Below are positions 7,909 through 9,201 of a stretch of 9,201 bases of DNA, in pieces; position 1 is the first letter of the stretch, and each line of letters opens with the position of its first letter. Source of the stretch: Deltaproteobacteria bacterium (GTDB lineage: Bacteria > Desulfobacterota > Desulfovibrionia > Desulfovibrionales > Desulfovibrionaceae). The translations under genes and the position numbers were made by a program. Where the stretch lies: the NCBI GenBank assembly GCA_025350085.1, contig JANXYI010000040.1:1-9201 (forward strand). The letters are read 5' to 3'. The notes under the pieces were generated by a model. That model searched no databases, had not been told where the DNA came from, and was given only the letters and a program-made list of their open reading frames with translations.

Positions 7909-9192
7909 TCACTCCAGCGGATTCCTCCGGCTGATGAGCCGCACGCAGCGCTCGGACAAGAAGTAGTCCGCGGCCCAGTTGGCCAGGACAAAGAGCCGGT
8001 TGCGGAAGCCGATGAGATAGGCCAGGTGCACCGCCAGCCACAAGAGCCAGGCGGGCAGCCCCTGGAACGAAAACCTGCCCAGGCGCACCACCGCGGCCTT
8101 CTTGCCGATGGTGGCCATCATGCCCTTGTCCACGTAGCGGAAGACTAGCGGCTCCTGCCCGCGCAAAAGGCGCAGGATGCCCTGCGCCGCGTGCCTGCCC
8201 TCCTGGATGGCCGGGGGCGCGAACATGGGCAGGGGCCTCCCCGCATGCTCGGTGCGGCAGATGTCCCCGGCCAGGAAGACCTCGGGGTGCGCCTCGGCCT
8301 GGAGCGTGGGCCGCGCCAGGACCTGGCCGTTGGGCGCCAGCGCCAGGCCCAGCCGCCCGGCCACGGGCTCGCCCTTGACCCCGGCGGTCCAGACCACCGT
8401 GGCCGCCAAAAACTCGCTGCCGTCCTTGAGAAATGCGCCTGCGGGCGACACGCGCTCAACCTGCGCGAGCAGGCGCACGTCCACGCCCAGGGCCTCGAGC
8501 TTCTGCCGGGCGTAGGCCCTAAGCGCGTCCGGGAAGCCGGGCAGCAGGCCGTCGCCCGCCTCCAGCAGGGTCACGCAGGGGCTGGCCAGCACCAGGCGCG
8601 GAAAGTCGCGCTTCAGCGCCCCGGCCATGAGCTCGGCCATGGCCCCGGCCAGCTCCACGCCTGTGGGCCCGCCGCCCACCACCACAAAGCACAGCCTGTG
8701 CTGGCGCTTGCCCGCGTCCACGGCCCAGGCCGCAAACTCGAAGCTGCGCAGGATGTGGTTGCGCAGACGCACGGCCTCCTCCAGGCTTTTGAGCGAGAAG
8801 GCGTGCTCGTCCGCGCCGTTGACCCCGAAGGTGTTGGTCACGCTGCCGGGCGCGAGCAGGAGGTAGTCGTAGGGCAGCGCAAGGCTCTCGCCCTCCTGGC
8901 CCTGGGCCAGCACCAGGCGCTTCTCGAAGTCCACGCCGCGCACCTCGGCCAGGCAGAAGTCCAGATTCGCGGCGCGCTTCCCCATGTCGCGGATGATGCC
9001 GCGCACGGGCGCTGCGATGTGCTCGGACTCCACGGCCGCGGTGGCCACCTGGTAGAGCAGCGGGAAAAAGGTGTGGGCGTTGTTGCGGTCGATGAGGAGC
9101 ACCTCGGCCTCGGCCCCGGCCAGCTCGCGCGCGGCAAAGACCCCGGCGAACCCGGCCCCGACGATGACGACGCGTGGCTTATGCTTCTGCAT
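7909..9192 (-). CDS. ndh: Type II NADH dehydrogenase (NDH-2), FAD-dependent
   Basis: This 427-residue enzyme oxidises NADH and should pass electrons to quinone at the cytoplasmic membrane face without pumping protons. It has two Rossmann folds: the FAD site VVIVGAGFAG (8-17) with an acidic end of strand two (LLIDRNN, Asp35), and the NADH site VVVGGGPTGVELAG (170-183). The FAD-contacting VFLAGDIC (305-312, Asp310) and the quinone-side APPAIQEGRHAA (325-336) follow. The C-terminus (about 375-427) has hydrophobic and amphipathic stretches (LPAWLLWLAVHLAYLIGF) typical of NDH-2 membrane attachment. GGAGGT (9196-9201 on the complement) lies 3 bases before the ATG at 9192, so the start is secure. 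The gene is convergent with the yqjD/E/K-like operon and shares its terminator region. Sulfide:quinone reductase is a relative, but the lack of its conserved cysteines at the expected places favours NDH-2. Confidence 0.92.
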   Translation of the reverse strand: MQKHKPRVVIVGAGFAGVFAARELAGAEAEVLLIDRNNAHTFFPLLYQVATAAVESEHIAAPVRGIIRDMGKRAANLDFCLAEVRGVDFEKRLVLAQGQEGESLALPYDYLLLAPGSVTNTFGVNGADEHAFSLKSLEEAVRLRNHILRSFEFAAWAVDAGKRQHRLCFVVVGGGPTGVELAGAMAELMAGALKRDFPRLVLASPCVTLLEAGDGLLPGFPDALRAYARQKLEALGVDVRLLAQVERVSPAGAFLKDGSEFLAATVVWTAGVKGEPVAGRLGLALAPNGQVLARPTLQAEAHPEVFLAGDICRTEHAGRPLPMFAPPAIQEGRHAAQGILRLLRGQEPLVFRYVDKGMMATIGKKAAVVRLGRFSFQGLPAWLLWLAVHLAYLIGFRNRLFVLANWAADYFLSERCVRLISRRNPLE

Positions 9193-9195
9193 TGG

Positions 9196-9201
9196 ACCTC
9201 C
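9196..9201 (-). promoter_or_regulatory. Ribosome binding site of ndh
   Basis: GGAGGT on the minus strand sits 3 bases before the ndh ATG. The promoter lies beyond the window. Confidence 0.8.

Overview
The window is mostly very GC-rich chromosomal DNA (46 of 60 bases are G or C in 5161-5220, for example). Its core genes point to a delta-proteobacterial sulfate reducer, most likely a Desulfovibrio relative. The basis for this is the gene order aspartate aminotransferase - glucose-6-phosphate isomerase - sensor kinase - sigma-54 response regulator, which I recall from Desulfovibrio genomes but could not check here. Codon use, strong GGAGG-type ribosome binding sites and protein style all fit. 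The exception is the left end (about 18-1113), which is clearly poorer in GC (22 of 60 bases in 181-240, 27 of 60 in 601-660) and looks horizontally acquired.

Layout. (1) Positions 1-129 form a low-GC leader with two small dyads. (2) Positions 130-1113 (+) encode an orphan 327-residue protein with an Mrr-like PD-(D/E)xK nuclease domain in its C-terminal half and a separate N-terminal domain. It is the best candidate here for an under-described defence gene. (3) Positions 1114-6650 (-) hold four co-directional genes, read from right to left: a class I aspartate aminotransferase (5475-6650), glucose-6-phosphate isomerase (4055-5431), a membrane sensor histidine kinase with a TTG start (2519-4051), and an NtrC-type sigma-54 response regulator (1114-2487). 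Gaps of 43, 3 and 31 bp suggest one transcript. (4) Positions 6651-6925 are a divergent intergenic region with two notable inverted repeats. (5) Positions 6926-7816 (+) hold a tight three-gene operon of small membrane proteins resembling E. coli yqjD/elaB, yqjE and yqjK. (6) A perfect 18-bp-stem hairpin at 7839-7878 separates this operon from (7) a convergent type II NADH dehydrogenase gene (7909-9192, -).

Functionally, the four-gene minus-strand cluster pairs two housekeeping enzymes (amino-acid transamination, hexose-phosphate isomerisation) with a kinase and regulator that should form a cognate pair. The signal and target promoters are not visible, and I found no convincing sigma-54 promoter in the window. 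The yqjD/E/K-like proteins are probably membrane-associated stress proteins. NDH-2 oxidises NADH at the inner face of the membrane. The nuclease gene converges on the response regulator with stop codons that touch, so the foreign DNA appears to join the host operon with no spacer at all.
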